A stretch of 64,000 nucleotides of DNA from CAIYTF01 sp963664845 (GCA_963664845.1 OY761615.1:1178001-1242000); one strand, 5' to 3'; positions 44,673 through 53,783 are shown, counted from the stretch's first letter. A program made the numbers and translations. Notes: generated by a model from the sequence alone, not told the origin.

Positions 44673-44680
44673 TTATTTTG

Positions 44681-45316
44681 ATGGATATAGAAGAAAAGCT
44701 GGAAATCGGGAAAAGACTTAGAGAATTCGGTGAAAGCAAATTTGACAAAATAAAGGATTTCGCTGAAGCCCTCGATATTGTGCCAAGCGCACTGCAGTCA
44801 ACCTATTTTAAGGGTAGAAGCACACCCGGTGGAGAGCTTCTAATAAAGCTATCCAACATGGGTTGTGACTTAGATTGGCTATTAACTGGAGAAAGAAAGA
44901 AAATTGCCTTTCCTGGGTTGCAACAATTACAACCAACTAATTACAAAACCTATAATATTGTTGGACGTATCTGCGCTGGAAGTGGTCGCAACTATTATGA
45001 TGCTACTACTATTGAGGGTACTGTTACAATACCGGATATTGGAGTACCGGCTGTTGGATTACGAGTTGAGGGTGATTCAATGGCCCCATTCCTGAATGAA
45101 CGCGATATAATTCTGGTATCCAAACAGCATATTAATAATGAAGACCTTATAGCTATTCGTCTTAAATCCGGAGATCAATTCGTTAAAAAATATCTCAAAA
45201 AAGATGGAAAAATTATTTTATTGAGTTTGAATCCTCTTTACGGACCGATCACGGTAATTCCATCGGAAATTGAACAGCTCGTCAAAGTCGTTGGAATTCT
45301 TAAACTTTCAATTTAA
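44681..45316 (+). CDS. CI/LexA-type repressor with S24 peptidase domain
   Basis: 211 residues from the ATG at 44681 (an in-frame TTG one codon before is unlikely). N-terminal HTH (residues about 5-65, IKDFAEALDIVPSALQSTYF) and a C-terminal S24 peptidase domain with catalytic Ser in VEGDSMAPFL and Lys in QFVKKYLKKDG, plus a CAG cleavage-site motif (RICAGSG). RecA-stimulated self-cleavage would release the prophage after DNA damage; recA is in this window. The transcript appears nearly leaderless. Confidence 0.9.
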   Translation: MDIEEKLEIGKRLREFGESKFDKIKDFAEALDIVPSALQSTYFKGRSTPGGELLIKLSNMGCDLDWLLTGERKKIAFPGLQQLQPTNYKTYNIVGRICAGSGRNYYDATTIEGTVTIPDIGVPAVGLRVEGDSMAPFLNERDIILVSKQHINNEDLIAIRLKSGDQFVKKYLKKDGKIILLSLNPLYGPITVIPSEIEQLVKVVGILKLSI

Positions 45317-45330
45317 TAAATGGAGGGAAT

Positions 45331-45951
45331 ATGAAACTCGTTCTTTACTTACTAATGTCTTCTCTTATCTATGTTGGCTGCCAGCCACACGCAGAGCAAC
45401 CAACCGTTCGTTTGTTTTACTATAATGGATTTAGTGACATAATAACGGGCCTCAATTCGTTGTCAGGCACAACCCAGAATGATACTACACTATTCTTAAC
45501 ATTGAAGCTAGGAGATAGTCAATCGACAGTCGATTCAAAGATAAAGTCTCTCGTCAGCGATAATGTTTTATGTGACACGGTAATAAATGGGAAACATGCA
45601 GTTGGTTATTTAGTAAAGATTGATTCCCGTGTTAGACTTGGTATTGTAGAAACTCATACCGGAGGTAAAAAAGAATCATTGATGTCTATCAATATTAATT
45701 TTTATAACGTAACTATCGCGGAATTGGAAAAGGAACTTGAATATAAATATTTGTTTGGCGGGAAAAGAATTGGCGCAGACATTCCGATTTCATCAATATG
45801 GCCAACTGATTATAAAGTCATTTATGTAACCGACGCTTACCAAGTATGCTATCACAGTAAAGAGATGTTTTTGAATTTCATTTCTGATGTTAGCGCGGCT
45901 AATTCACACAAAGATTCTTTATTGAGTAGGTCATCTGGTAATAAGCTTTAA
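45331..45951 (+). CDS. lipoprotein cotranscribed with the prophage repressor
   Basis: 206 residues with GGAGGG before the ATG, 14 bases after the repressor stop. The signal MKLVLYLLMSSLIYVGC ends in a lipobox cysteine. The mature part has no recognised domain. Because it follows the repressor on the same strand and ends before the opposed head genes, it should be made in the lysogen, like lambda-type conversion genes; a role in surface change or superinfection exclusion is an inference. Confidence 0.6.
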   Translation: MKLVLYLLMSSLIYVGCQPHAEQPTVRLFYYNGFSDIITGLNSLSGTTQNDTTLFLTLKLGDSQSTVDSKIKSLVSDNVLCDTVINGKHAVGYLVKIDSRVRLGIVETHTGGKKESLMSININFYNVTIAELEKELEYKYLFGGKRIGADIPISSIWPTDYKVIYVTDAYQVCYHSKEMFLNFISDVSAANSHKDSLLSRSSGNKL

Positions 45952-45956
45952 TCATT

Positions 45957-46523
45957 CTACAGCATTTGTTCGAGCCTGTTCAACAGATACTTCTCAACAT
46001 CACCGACGAGCTGATTAATCTCGTCCTCGGTAAAGTCCATAAACACATGTTTGGTGCGGCTTTTACCGGCTCCCATTGTGTTATGATAGACTGCAAGCTG
46101 TTCTGCGTCCGGGTCGGTGAATCCAAGCGACACGCGGCCCGACTGCGTTGATGAAGTAAATCCCAGGTTACGCATCATACGGCCAGTCCATTGCAGATTA
46201 ACTTTGTCGTTTGCCTTTCCTGCAAGCTGCCTGAACTCTTTATAACCGCCCGGCAAAACTATCCATGTTGTATGGCTCTTCACGTTCGTAAACACTTTGT
46301 AACCGGCTGGCAACAGCTTTGATCTTACGGCCTTAGAGAACGCGCCAAATGGTAAAGGCATTGGCGTTGTGGAATAGTTCTCGGCTCCGGCGCTGGAGCC
46401 GTCAAGATATTCACCTTTGTTAACGCGGCGCCGTATAATAGCAACAGCGTGGCTGCCAACAGCGTTAAGCAGCACATCGGTAATTATGTTGTCCGCTATT
46501 CCGGATAGTTGAACGCTGGCCAT
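45957..46523 (-). CDS. Mu gpG-like virion morphogenesis protein
   Basis: 188 residues. Matches the phage virion morphogenesis (gpG/tail completion) family in its ending: YHNTMGAGKSRTKHVFMDFT, then DEINQLVGDVEKYL. Its start overlaps the portal gene stop by one base (TAATG). In Mu the G protein acts at head/tail completion. It is the last gene of the leftward head operon. Confidence 0.75.
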   Translation of the reverse strand: MASVQLSGIADNIITDVLLNAVGSHAVAIIRRRVNKGEYLDGSSAGAENYSTTPMPLPFGAFSKAVRSKLLPAGYKVFTNVKSHTTWIVLPGGYKEFRQLAGKANDKVNLQWTGRMMRNLGFTSSTQSGRVSLGFTDPDAEQLAVYHNTMGAGKSRTKHVFMDFTEDEINQLVGDVEKYLLNRLEQML

Positions 46524-47716
46524 TATATAACCTCATCACCTTCAGCGGGTGGCGTAAATCCAAGCTTGTTATATACCTCTGACTTTTTCAAAGGCAGATT
46601 TTTTTTGACTTCCGGGTCTGCATAGAGATTTGTAATAATACGGCTGTTGCTTTCATAATCAGTTTGCCCGTCCTGCAAAAACACGAATTCAAAAAAATCA
46701 TTTCTCGGTTCACCGTAATTGAGCAGATAGTCATGTCGTAAGTACTGCTGTGTGAACACGCTTTCAATCATTGCACAATCACCGGAGATAATAAGATCGT
46801 CAACCTGATTGTGAACGTCAGCGGCGGCCCGTGAGCCCTGCTGCACTTCGGTTGTAAGGTTCTGGCCGTGAAGATTAATGGCCATTTCCAAGTTACACGC
46901 ATCCACAAACTGTTTGAAGCTGTCAGTTTGATCGCCCTTCAAAGCGTTTTCATAGAGGATTTTTACATAGTCCGGAAACACGGCAACAGAATCTTTTTTC
47001 AGTTTCTCAACCATTGAGATAAGTTTATTAACTTCCTCCGGTTCCAATCCTGCCGGGTGTGTGGCGAACGTTGGCGGTACTCCATGACGTTCATTGTTGT
47101 CGGCCCAGTTCCAACGATTATGATATTTGAGAAAAGATAACAGCATGAGCGTACGCATGTGGGAACCGATAAAGTTCCTGCGGTTTTTCATGGGGTTGTA
47201 CTTCACCGACAAATATAAGTCAGGGTCAAGCGGTGTCCGCACCACATTGCCATTGGTCTGTGTATCAACGTATAGCAGGCCGTCACCGGTATCATCATAA
47301 TCAAGCTCTGTCAAATCAACTGACTTAGCGCTGATAACCGCGGTGCCTATGTTGCTGTTGCTCCACACAAGACGAACGCCTGACATACCAAACAAAATGC
47401 CGTCTATAATGTCATCGATGCATTTAATCATAGCACTGCGCCTGAAACGAATCTTTGTTTCATTAAGCTGTTTTTCTTCAGTTGATGAAATCTTAAACTC
47501 CGGAGGCAGACGTAAAGTATATTTGAAGCTTTGGGCCGCGCGTTTGCGGGTTAGAACGAGCCCCATCAAATAAGCATCTACTTCCTGCAGGCGTTGCAGG
47601 AAGCTCATAAGCTGACGAACGTCTCTTTGTGTTGGTGCGTTTGCGCTCTTCAGATATTTTTTTATTTGCGCTGTTGTAGGCAAAAGGTTGTTTACAAGAT
47701 CGCCATTATTAAACAT
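46523..47716 (-). CDS. portal protein (Mu gp29-like, DUF935)
   Basis: 397 residues from the ATG at 47716, two bases after the terminase stop; the longer frame starting at 47875 lies inside the terminase gene. DUF935 pattern: LTRKRAAQSFKYTLRLPPEF, DIIDGILFGMSGVRLVW, NNERHGVPPTFATHPAG, SRAAADVHNQVDDLII. It forms the head vertex through which DNA is packaged and to which the tail joins. Confidence 0.88.
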   Translation of the reverse strand: MFNNGDLVNNLLPTTAQIKKYLKSANAPTQRDVRQLMSFLQRLQEVDAYLMGLVLTRKRAAQSFKYTLRLPPEFKISSTEEKQLNETKIRFRRSAMIKCIDDIIDGILFGMSGVRLVWSNSNIGTAVISAKSVDLTELDYDDTGDGLLYVDTQTNGNVVRTPLDPDLYLSVKYNPMKNRRNFIGSHMRTLMLLSFLKYHNRWNWADNNERHGVPPTFATHPAGLEPEEVNKLISMVEKLKKDSVAVFPDYVKILYENALKGDQTDSFKQFVDACNLEMAINLHGQNLTTEVQQGSRAAADVHNQVDDLIISGDCAMIESVFTQQYLRHDYLLNYGEPRNDFFEFVFLQDGQTDYESNSRIITNLYADPEVKKNLPLKKSEVYNKLGFTPPAEGDEVI

Positions 47717-47717
47717 G

Positions 47718-49376
47718 TTATAATCTTTCTGCAAGCTCGCGCTTGCTGATTGAGTGAATTTCGTTAACGTCAAACGGTTTATTATAGGACACCAAAGAAG
47801 TTTCGAACAGCATTTCAATGGCACTGCAAAACCAATCCGGCCCATCATCTTTTTTTGCGGCCTTTTTCCCGACAAATTTAAAAAACTGTGTCAGGAAGCT
47901 TTTCCCGTTTTCCGTTTTCGAAAAGCCGGGAGGAAAAAACACCTTACCGCTTTTGTAAATGGTTTCCGCTGTCTTAATCAGCGCGTCAACGTTATACCGC
48001 TTATATTCAATTGGTGGAACCGGTATCCCTTTAATCTTCGCAAATGCTTTAACGTGCTCAGTCCAATGCGATTCCTGACTTACGTTTCCGTCAAATCCCA
48101 TCGAACGTACGTAATAATGATTTGCATGAAGCCGGGAACGGGTTGAAAGCATATCGGTTAACAGCTCATCCGGTGTGCTGTAGCTCTTGCAAATGATTTC
48201 AGGAATATAAAAACCCATCATTTGCGGTGAGTAACCCATAGCTCCGGATGCAGTAGTGTCCCCTTCCCCTTTCTTGCTTAAGTTCGGGTCGGTATAGAGA
48301 ATAAACCTGCAATCGCGTGGCAGCACTTCCCACTCATGATAGAACTCTTCCGGGAAAATGTCACTGCCTCGCATTTTAGGCTTCTGCTGGTAGTTGCCCG
48401 CCCAGTCATATGCATTACGCGGCTTAAGCATTGCTTTAAGCTCTTCCTCACTGTTTGCCGGATACTTTGCATACCACAAACTTCGTGATTTGCCCGGACG
48501 GCTTCCATCCCACGCGGGATAGATGTGCAGCATAATGTTTTCAGACAGCTTACCGTTTTCCTCTTCCTCAACAAGTTTGTTAATAGCCGTGTCCGGTGAA
48601 AAGTTATTGCCTTCGCAGATGAGCGTTCCCCATGATTCCAGAGAGCCGCGCATTTCATTAATGCGGTCAATGCGTTTCTCAACTCCTTCTTTAGTCAGGC
48701 TGACCGTTTCATTTTCAATGTCCGTGAAAACAATCAAATCATATCGGTCGGTAAGATTCTTTTGACCGCCGCGTGTGCTTCGCTCTTCAGACAGAGGCTC
48801 TAAAAAGGTTCCCGTGTTTGAATCACTCACATCGGTCATTATATGCAGGGCCTCAACGCTGGACTGCAAATAATGAATATTAAAATCATTCTGTATGCGT
48901 TTATTGGTACGCAAAAATGCAAGTACATCGAGAATAAATTGTTTTGGTGCACGCAGTGTACCGCTTCCGAAACCAATATACTTACGCAGGCCAAACAACA
49001 TGATGTGTATCAGTCGGCGTTTGAAATAGCTTGTTTTTGCATGGGAGCGCGGGCCTGCAAGTATATGCGCCTTTGCGTCACGCAACTCAGTGAGAGCGAT
49101 CAATGATTTATGAAACGCACCGGGCGCGGCATAGTTTGGAATTACATCCGGTGGAAAATAAGTTTTGTCCCAGTAGAAAAAATCATTCCGTGATCGTCTT
49201 AATCTTTCTGCCTTAGCCTCCGGAGTCATCTCCCGATCGGGAAACGGTTTTATCCGGGAATTTAATGCCGACAAAAATATATCAGCCAGCTCTTCTTTTT
49301 CGGCTAGAAGCTTTTCCTGCAGGAGGGCTTTTTCAAGCTCTTTTCCCAACAGATTGGTAAAATCTCTATTATCCAT
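47718..49376 (-). CDS. terminase large subunit (Mu gp28-like)
   Basis: 552 residues. ATPase part with Walker A-like AGPRSHAKTSYF (about residue 107) and Walker B LIVFTDIE (about 216), then a nuclease part with YTDPNLS (about 372) and an acidic cluster (DDGPDWF) near the end, as in TerL of Mu-like phages. It packages DNA into the head; Mu-like phages package headful-style from the transposed copy. It lies between TerS and portal; 133 bases without a gene separate it from TerS. Confidence 0.88.
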   Translation of the reverse strand: MDNRDFTNLLGKELEKALLQEKLLAEKEELADIFLSALNSRIKPFPDREMTPEAKAERLRRSRNDFFYWDKTYFPPDVIPNYAAPGAFHKSLIALTELRDAKAHILAGPRSHAKTSYFKRRLIHIMLFGLRKYIGFGSGTLRAPKQFILDVLAFLRTNKRIQNDFNIHYLQSSVEALHIMTDVSDSNTGTFLEPLSEERSTRGGQKNLTDRYDLIVFTDIENETVSLTKEGVEKRIDRINEMRGSLESWGTLICEGNNFSPDTAINKLVEEEENGKLSENIMLHIYPAWDGSRPGKSRSLWYAKYPANSEEELKAMLKPRNAYDWAGNYQQKPKMRGSDIFPEEFYHEWEVLPRDCRFILYTDPNLSKKGEGDTTASGAMGYSPQMMGFYIPEIICKSYSTPDELLTDMLSTRSRLHANHYYVRSMGFDGNVSQESHWTEHVKAFAKIKGIPVPPIEYKRYNVDALIKTAETIYKSGKVFFPPGFSKTENGKSFLTQFFKFVGKKAAKKDDGPDWFCSAIEMLFETSLVSYNKPFDVNEIHSISKRELAERL

Positions 49377-49509
49377 ATCTAAAAGCTTTCAAAAGGCGTT
49401 TGAATTGCTTCAAAAACGTTTAACTTTTCCCGACCCGAGGGATAATACCCCGAAAACGCCACAGGGCATTTATGAGCGTTATAGGGCGAATTTGCCAAAA
49501 TCGTTAGTC

Positions 49510-50031
49510 TCATCCCCTGCTCTCCATTTTCAGGCGCTCTGCCTCTTCATGGTAGATTTGCAAAAGTTCCTCATCCGTGAGGTCGGGTTTCAGACGTCTC
49601 ATCATTCGTATAATAAGTTTTGCATTTGCATCCTTCAGGGATTTCTCAACTTGCGAAGCTCTGACTTTTCTTTGAATGTCCTGAAGTTTGGAAAGCAAGT
49701 TAACGCGCCGGTCTACCCCAATTTTTTTTGAATTGAGTTCGTTGGCTATCGCTGTTATTGAGTGCTCAATATATTGCTCGATGGATTCAAATTGACTAAG
49801 CTCAATGTCAGGCAGTGACCCGATCACCTCATCCTGTTCGACAGCTTCATCACCGGGCTCAATTGCCGGGAGGCGCGGGTTAATCGTGTTATAGACTTGC
49901 CAGTAAGTTACAACGCCAGCAAGCTTTTTATAAATTTCAGCCGGAGTCATTCCCTGCCCGGAGAGCTCGAGAATCTCTTTTTTGTATTTTGGGGAAACGT
50001 TCATCGCCCTGGGTTTTCGTTTGGTCTTCAT
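49510..50031 (-). CDS. terminase small subunit (Mu gp27-like, DUF3486)
   Basis: 173 residues. N-terminal HTH (SPKYKKEILELSGQGMTPAE) and a helical C-terminal region (DIQRKVRASQVEKSLKDANA, YHEEAERLK), as in the small terminase/DUF3486 proteins of Mu-like phages. It recognises the packaging site and recruits the large subunit. It starts one base after the gp37 stop. Confidence 0.78.
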   Translation of the reverse strand: MKTKRKPRAMNVSPKYKKEILELSGQGMTPAEIYKKLAGVVTYWQVYNTINPRLPAIEPGDEAVEQDEVIGSLPDIELSQFESIEQYIEHSITAIANELNSKKIGVDRRVNLLSKLQDIQRKVRASQVEKSLKDANAKLIIRMMRRLKPDLTDEELLQIYHEEAERLKMESRG

Positions 50032-50032
50032 T

Positions 50033-50479
50033 CTATAACTCGATTAATGAATATCTTAATTGTGCAATAACTGAACTTTTGCTCGCGGTCTTTTCTTTTA
50101 CCAACAATGGATAGTCCTGAATTTGCAGGTGTACAAATTCATCAATGCTTTCGCGGTTTGGAAGAGTGTAACCGCCTGCAACTTTTTTCAGCACATTGAC
50201 CGCCATTGCCACCGCTTCAGCAAATGCCTCTTCGACCGTTTCATATTTGGCTGACGTGCAGATCACGTAAACGCCGACGGGTATAGAAAACCCGGAGCCT
50301 GAACTCATGATTTCCGCTTTTTCATCAAAGTCAGAATAGACCGCGCAGTACGGAGGGTTAAATATTTTTCCGTTATTCTCGCTGGCCTCCGCGGCCATTA
50401 CGTTACTGTTGGCGTATGCGGATTTCTCTGCAAGTATCAGCTCAATAACTTTTTTTGTAACAACCGTTGGCATTACCAT
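50033..50479 (-). CDS. Mu gp37-like protein (DUF1834), tail terminator type
   Basis: 148 residues with the family pattern PPYCAVYSDFDEKAEI, VGVYVICTSAKYET and VHLQIQDYPLLVKE. Family members act at the head-tail joining/tail terminator step. Its start overlaps the gp36 stop by one base. Confidence 0.65.
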   Translation of the reverse strand: MVMPTVVTKKVIELILAEKSAYANSNVMAAEASENNGKIFNPPYCAVYSDFDEKAEIMSSGSGFSIPVGVYVICTSAKYETVEEAFAEAVAMAVNVLKKVAGGYTLPNRESIDEFVHLQIQDYPLLVKEKTASKSSVIAQLRYSLIEL

Positions 50480-50883
50480 TACAGTCTCTCGCTCCTGTCT
50501 TCACTCACATAATATTTTGTATCGGGCGTTTGCACAAGCGGAACGCCGTTGCTGTCGGTTATTTTAATTTTCCCATCGCGAATGTCCTCAAGCATCTTAA
50601 TGGCGCTGTCATACAATTTCTCCATACGCTTGTATGCGTTATCGGTCAAGTCTGAATCTGATTGTCCCAGTATCATCCACACATAGAGCGAATGCGCTAT
50701 GAATTGCAATGTGGGATGTGCATCCGCTATACTTTGAGGTATGGGAATTTTGGAATATGAAAAGACCATGCTCTCAACCTGTTTCACAGCATCATAATGT
50801 CCTTCGGGTGGTATATCGCCCGAAGTAACATAGTTGTTCTTTGATAAAAAGCTTTTCAGGCTCGCGTTGCTTATCAGGCTCAT
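50479..50883 (-). CDS. Mu gp36-like protein (DUF1320)
   Basis: 134 residues from the ATG at 50883, with AAGGA upstream; the longer open frame to 51003 has no supporting start. Helical DUF1320 pattern (HYDAVKQVESMVFSYS, FIAHSLYVWMILGQ) ends in ESS-like KKY/YVSEDRSERL. The family is found beside capsid genes of Mu-like phages and is thought to join head and tail. It is the first gene of the leftward head operon. Confidence 0.7.
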   Translation of the reverse strand: MSLISNASLKSFLSKNNYVTSGDIPPEGHYDAVKQVESMVFSYSKIPIPQSIADAHPTLQFIAHSLYVWMILGQSDSDLTDNAYKRMEKLYDSAIKMLEDIRDGKIKITDSNGVPLVQTPDTKYYVSEDRSERL

Positions 50884-51034
50884 AAATAGTGTCCTTACAA
50901 ATAATGTTGATGCAAATATTATCATGTTTGTTAAAAAATACCTGACGTATACCGCAGGCAACATTTTTGTTTGGGGTTGATTGGCGAACTTTGTGCAACA
51001 CATTTAAGAAGACGTAAAGGAAAGGCTCTTACTC
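50884..51034. promoter_or_regulatory. 151-base divergent region between head operons
   Basis: It separates the leftward gp36 and rightward scaffold genes, so it should contain both late promoters. AAGGAAAG just before 51035 is the scaffold ribosome binding site. I could not fix a -35/-10 pair; activation by a phage late regulator is likely but no Mor/C-like gene was recognised. Confidence 0.4.
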
Positions 51035-51604
51035 ATGAAAGAAAAGATTTTGGCTTTGTTAGGCCTGTTCAAAAAAGCACTTACACCTGAGAAGGCCGCA
51101 GAGCTTCAGCCGGAAATTGACGCGCTGTTAAGTGCGCTGCCAGATGAATCGAATCTTGATACGTCAAAGATCAAAACAGATGACCCGGTACTGAAAGCAT
51201 TGCTTGCGCAGAATCAGGGACTTGCTCAGATGGTTAAAGAATTGCAGACAACAATCGCGAAGGAACAAACAGATCGCGAAGCAATTATTAAGACTAATCA
51301 GGAGCGGGCAAAGGTCGACCAACAGACTAAAATTGCAAATGCAGTTGACGCGGCGCTTAAGGCCAACAAAATCACCGAGGCCCAAAAGCCGATGTATACG
51401 GAATTATTTACTTCAAATTTTGAAGTGACTCAAAAAGTTGTCGAGACTCTCCCGGTTGCCAAACAATTTACTGCGGGTGGCGGTGGCGAACAAAAAACGC
51501 AGACTGAACAAAGCCAGCAACAGGCATCAACATCTTTGAAGGTTGACCGTAAAGGACTTGAGGAAGCGATACGCGCTTCTATGGATACGGGTTCGAAGGT
51601 TTAA
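51035..51604 (+). CDS. head scaffold-like protein
   Basis: 189 residues, mostly charged helix (LKALLAQNQGLAQMVKELQT, KEQTDREAIIKTNQERAKVD), Q/T-rich near the end (KTQTEQSQQQAS), and lying directly before the major capsid gene. This fits the scaffold (C-terminal half of Mu I or similar). No protease domain is seen, so capsid maturation may not need one or it may lie elsewhere. Confidence 0.65.
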   Translation: MKEKILALLGLFKKALTPEKAAELQPEIDALLSALPDESNLDTSKIKTDDPVLKALLAQNQGLAQMVKELQTTIAKEQTDREAIIKTNQERAKVDQQTKIANAVDAALKANKITEAQKPMYTELFTSNFEVTQKVVETLPVAKQFTAGGGGEQKTQTEQSQQQASTSLKVDRKGLEEAIRASMDTGSKV

Positions 51605-51641
51605 TACACTTTTTTATTAATCAATAACCGAAAGGTTTTCA

Positions 51642-52559
51642 ATGAAACTAATTGAATTTGGTGGAGACATAATCACCACCACAGTACGTAACGCAATTTT
51701 GGAACGCAGCAACATCATGCAGTATGCTGAGTTCTATCAAATCGCCGGTAACGCTGCCAATACCCGCAAGCACTCAGCGGCCACCGGTGGCAAGTTCAGA
51801 ACTGTCAACAATGATTACGCGGCCAACGTTGTTGACCCCGCTTTTGCCACACCAACGCTCAAAATCTATGGTGACAAGGTTCAAACAGATTGGGCTAACG
51901 AGAGACGCGGTTCCGATATCGCCTCCGTGCGTGCCGCTGATCTGATTGCCTTCTCACGCAGACTTGGACAACAGCTTCAGGCCTATTATGTTAACGGCGC
52001 TGTTGCAACCAATGCAAATCAGTTCAACGGATTTAAGGCCATTTGCCCAGCCGGACAACTGATAACACCAGCCGCAGCCGGTATCTCTTTCCCTGTCGGA
52101 AATTCCGACGCTAACCGAAGCGCTCAACAGGTAGTTATTGAGCAATTGAGTGCTTTGATCGGCTCAATTGACGGCGGTGCTCAATTCCTTTTGGCCAACG
52201 CGGCATTTATTGCCCGATTGACATCGACGGCAAACATCACAACCATCATGGATGATTTTGGAAAACCGGTGGCCTCCTTTAATGGTGTCCCAATTCTGGA
52301 TGCCGGATATGATGCATCGGGAAGCCTTATCATTCCCAGCAATGAAGTTGTGGGTGCAAGCGGTGCCGTATGCACGTCTGTTTATGCCGCCCGATTTGGC
52401 GAAGCCACAGACCTCAGTTGTGCAACCAACGTTGGCGTGGCCGTCAAGGACTTAGGTTTAGTTGGTGTGCAGTATACGTATGCCGTAGACTTTGATCTTG
52501 ACCTGGCTCTCCTGAATGACCGTGCAATTGGAAGATTGCAAGGCATCAAATTATCGTAA
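51642..52559 (+). CDS. major capsid protein (Mu gpT-like, HK97 fold)
   Basis: 305 residues, with the family pattern of Mu-like capsids: VRNAILERSNIMQYAEFYQI, RTVNNDYAANVVDP, a long A-rich central domain and a C-terminal VAVKDLGLVGVQYTYAVDFD / LALLNDRAIGRLQGI. It is the largest shell component. It follows the scaffold by 37 bases and is followed by a small hairpin. Confidence 0.85.
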   Translation: MKLIEFGGDIITTTVRNAILERSNIMQYAEFYQIAGNAANTRKHSAATGGKFRTVNNDYAANVVDPAFATPTLKIYGDKVQTDWANERRGSDIASVRAADLIAFSRRLGQQLQAYYVNGAVATNANQFNGFKAICPAGQLITPAAAGISFPVGNSDANRSAQQVVIEQLSALIGSIDGGAQFLLANAAFIARLTSTANITTIMDDFGKPVASFNGVPILDAGYDASGSLIIPSNEVVGASGAVCTSVYAARFGEATDLSCATNVGVAVKDLGLVGVQYTYAVDFDLDLALLNDRAIGRLQGIKLS

Positions 52560-52594
52560 TTCATAAAATCCCTGTATGCGTGAAGTAGCTCCCT

Positions 52595-52610
52595 CCCGCT
52601 TTGGCGGGAT
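52595..52610 (+). terminator. small GC hairpin after the capsid gene
   Basis: TCCCGC-TTTG-GCGGGA then TGACAG. No U-run, so weak termination or an mRNA end-protecting hairpin; the same GCGGGATGAC type is common as a host intergenic repeat. Confidence 0.4.
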
Positions 52611-52663
52611 GACAGCCGGGAAAGACCGGCAAATATTTTTGTAAATAAATTTTTGGAATGGTG

Positions 52664-52891
52664 ATGGCAAACGAGGAAGTAACAATACGAAAAGGAACAA
52701 TAGCGGTGCTGACCGCGTTGGTTACCATTATAACGGCCATTGTCATGACAACAATTTATGTTGCCAATAAACCATCGCGCGACGAGGTAAAGGAAATGAT
52801 AGACTCTCGGGTCGAGAAGCGCATTTCCAGAATTGAAACACAGCTCGATGAGCTGATACGCATGCAGCGTAATGTCATAGTTAACAAGTAA
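52664..52891 (+). CDS. small membrane protein, holin candidate
   Basis: 75 residues from ATG 52664 (ATG 52658 and GTG 52661 are also in frame). One N-terminal membrane helix (TIAVLTALVTIITAIVMTTI) and a charged helical tail (VEKRISRIETQLDELIRMQR). It precedes another membrane protein and the endolysin gene, so it probably belongs to the lysis cassette. Confidence 0.55.
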   Translation: MANEEVTIRKGTIAVLTALVTIITAIVMTTIYVANKPSRDEVKEMIDSRVEKRISRIETQLDELIRMQRNVIVNK

Positions 52892-52912
52892 TTTTTTTCA
52901 TTGGAGACACTT

Positions 52913-53191
52913 TTGGACTTTATAAAATCTGCTCAGTTTAAGTTTTTGCTCATCGCGGTTATTCTCGCGGTTGTATTTGTCGTTGTCACGTTCCAGTGGC
53001 TCATTGAGTTCAGCTCTTTCTCCGTCGGCCTTGCAAAGGGCATCGTCGGGTTTGTTTTGCTTCTTGTTATCGACACTTTTGTTTTCAGAGGCATTGATAC
53101 AGTAGAAGAGATCAAGAAGGGCAATTTATCTGTTGCGCTTCTTTTACTCGGTGAATGTGTCATTGTCGGCTGTGCAATCATAGGCTCTTAA
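52913..53191 (+). CDS. three-helix membrane protein, holin-like
   Basis: 92 residues from the TTG at 52913, which has GGAG six bases upstream; an in-frame TTG at 52901 is less likely. Three hydrophobic segments: FKFLLIAVILAVVFVVVTF, KGIVGFVLLLVIDTFVF, LLLLGECVIVGCAII. Likely a holin making membrane holes for the endolysin, 31 bases upstream of it. Confidence 0.55.
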   Translation: MDFIKSAQFKFLLIAVILAVVFVVVTFQWLIEFSSFSVGLAKGIVGFVLLLVIDTFVFRGIDTVEEIKKGNLSVALLLLGECVIVGCAIIGS

Positions 53192-53222
53192 CTTTTTCAT
53201 CAATTAGAATTTCGAGGTAAAC

Positions 53223-53783
53223 ATGTTTCGATTATCGTTTTTCAAAATGCTTCTGGTTGCGTTCTGCAGCTTTCAGATGTTTTCTCTCAGTGCAAAAGAC
53301 ATACCAAAACATTTAAGCGTAGCATTGTCCTATGTGGGTACTACAGAGGCCACCGGGCATAACGATGGGCCAGCGGTGGAAACGTTCCTGCATTCGGTCG
53401 GGCGTCATAAGGGTGATAGCTGGTGTGCATCATTCGTTTCATACTGCTTAACAAAAGCCGGTGTAAAGGTTCCCGCTATTCGGAGTGGCCTCGCGCGTGA
53501 CTTTAAGAGATCACCCGGACTGATAAAAGCTGAATTGGTATTACGTGGAATTCCGGTTGCAAGAGGTTCAATTGTAGGATGGGAAAAAGGCAACACTGTG
53601 TTTGGTCACATTGGATTTACCAACTGCGCATGGAATAAGGCAAAGGGCGAAACCATCGAGGGTAACACCTCCTCGGGTGCATCCGGCTCCCAGGACAATG
53701 GCGAAGGTGTTTATATACGAAAGCGGACAATTCAGCCGGCAAACTATTTTCGAATACGCTGGTTTGTTCCGGTAAGAGCATAA
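53223..53783 (+). CDS. CHAP-domain endolysin with signal peptide
   Basis: 186 residues. An N-terminal signal/anchor segment (FKMLLVAFCSFQMFSLSAKD) is followed by a CHAP peptidoglycan hydrolase domain with catalytic Cys in GDSWCASFVSYCL (about residue 68) and His in FGHIGFTN (about 129). It cleaves the cell wall to release phage. The signal peptide means export does not require the holin, as for secreted/SAR endolysins. Confidence 0.82.
   Translation: MFRLSFFKMLLVAFCSFQMFSLSAKDIPKHLSVALSYVGTTEATGHNDGPAVETFLHSVGRHKGDSWCASFVSYCLTKAGVKVPAIRSGLARDFKRSPGLIKAELVLRGIPVARGSIVGWEKGNTVFGHIGFTNCAWNKAKGETIEGNTSSGASGSQDNGEGVYIRKRTIQPANYFRIRWFVPVRA

Noticed and set aside
46523..47875. Portal start at 47875
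   Set aside because: The first 53 codons overlap the terminase coding region in another frame; ATG 47716 lies two bases after the terminase stop and fits translation coupling.
50479..51003. Longer gp36-like frame starting at 51003
   Set aside because: The extra 40 residues lie in the divergent promoter region and lack a ribosome binding site; ATG 50883 has AAGGA upstream.
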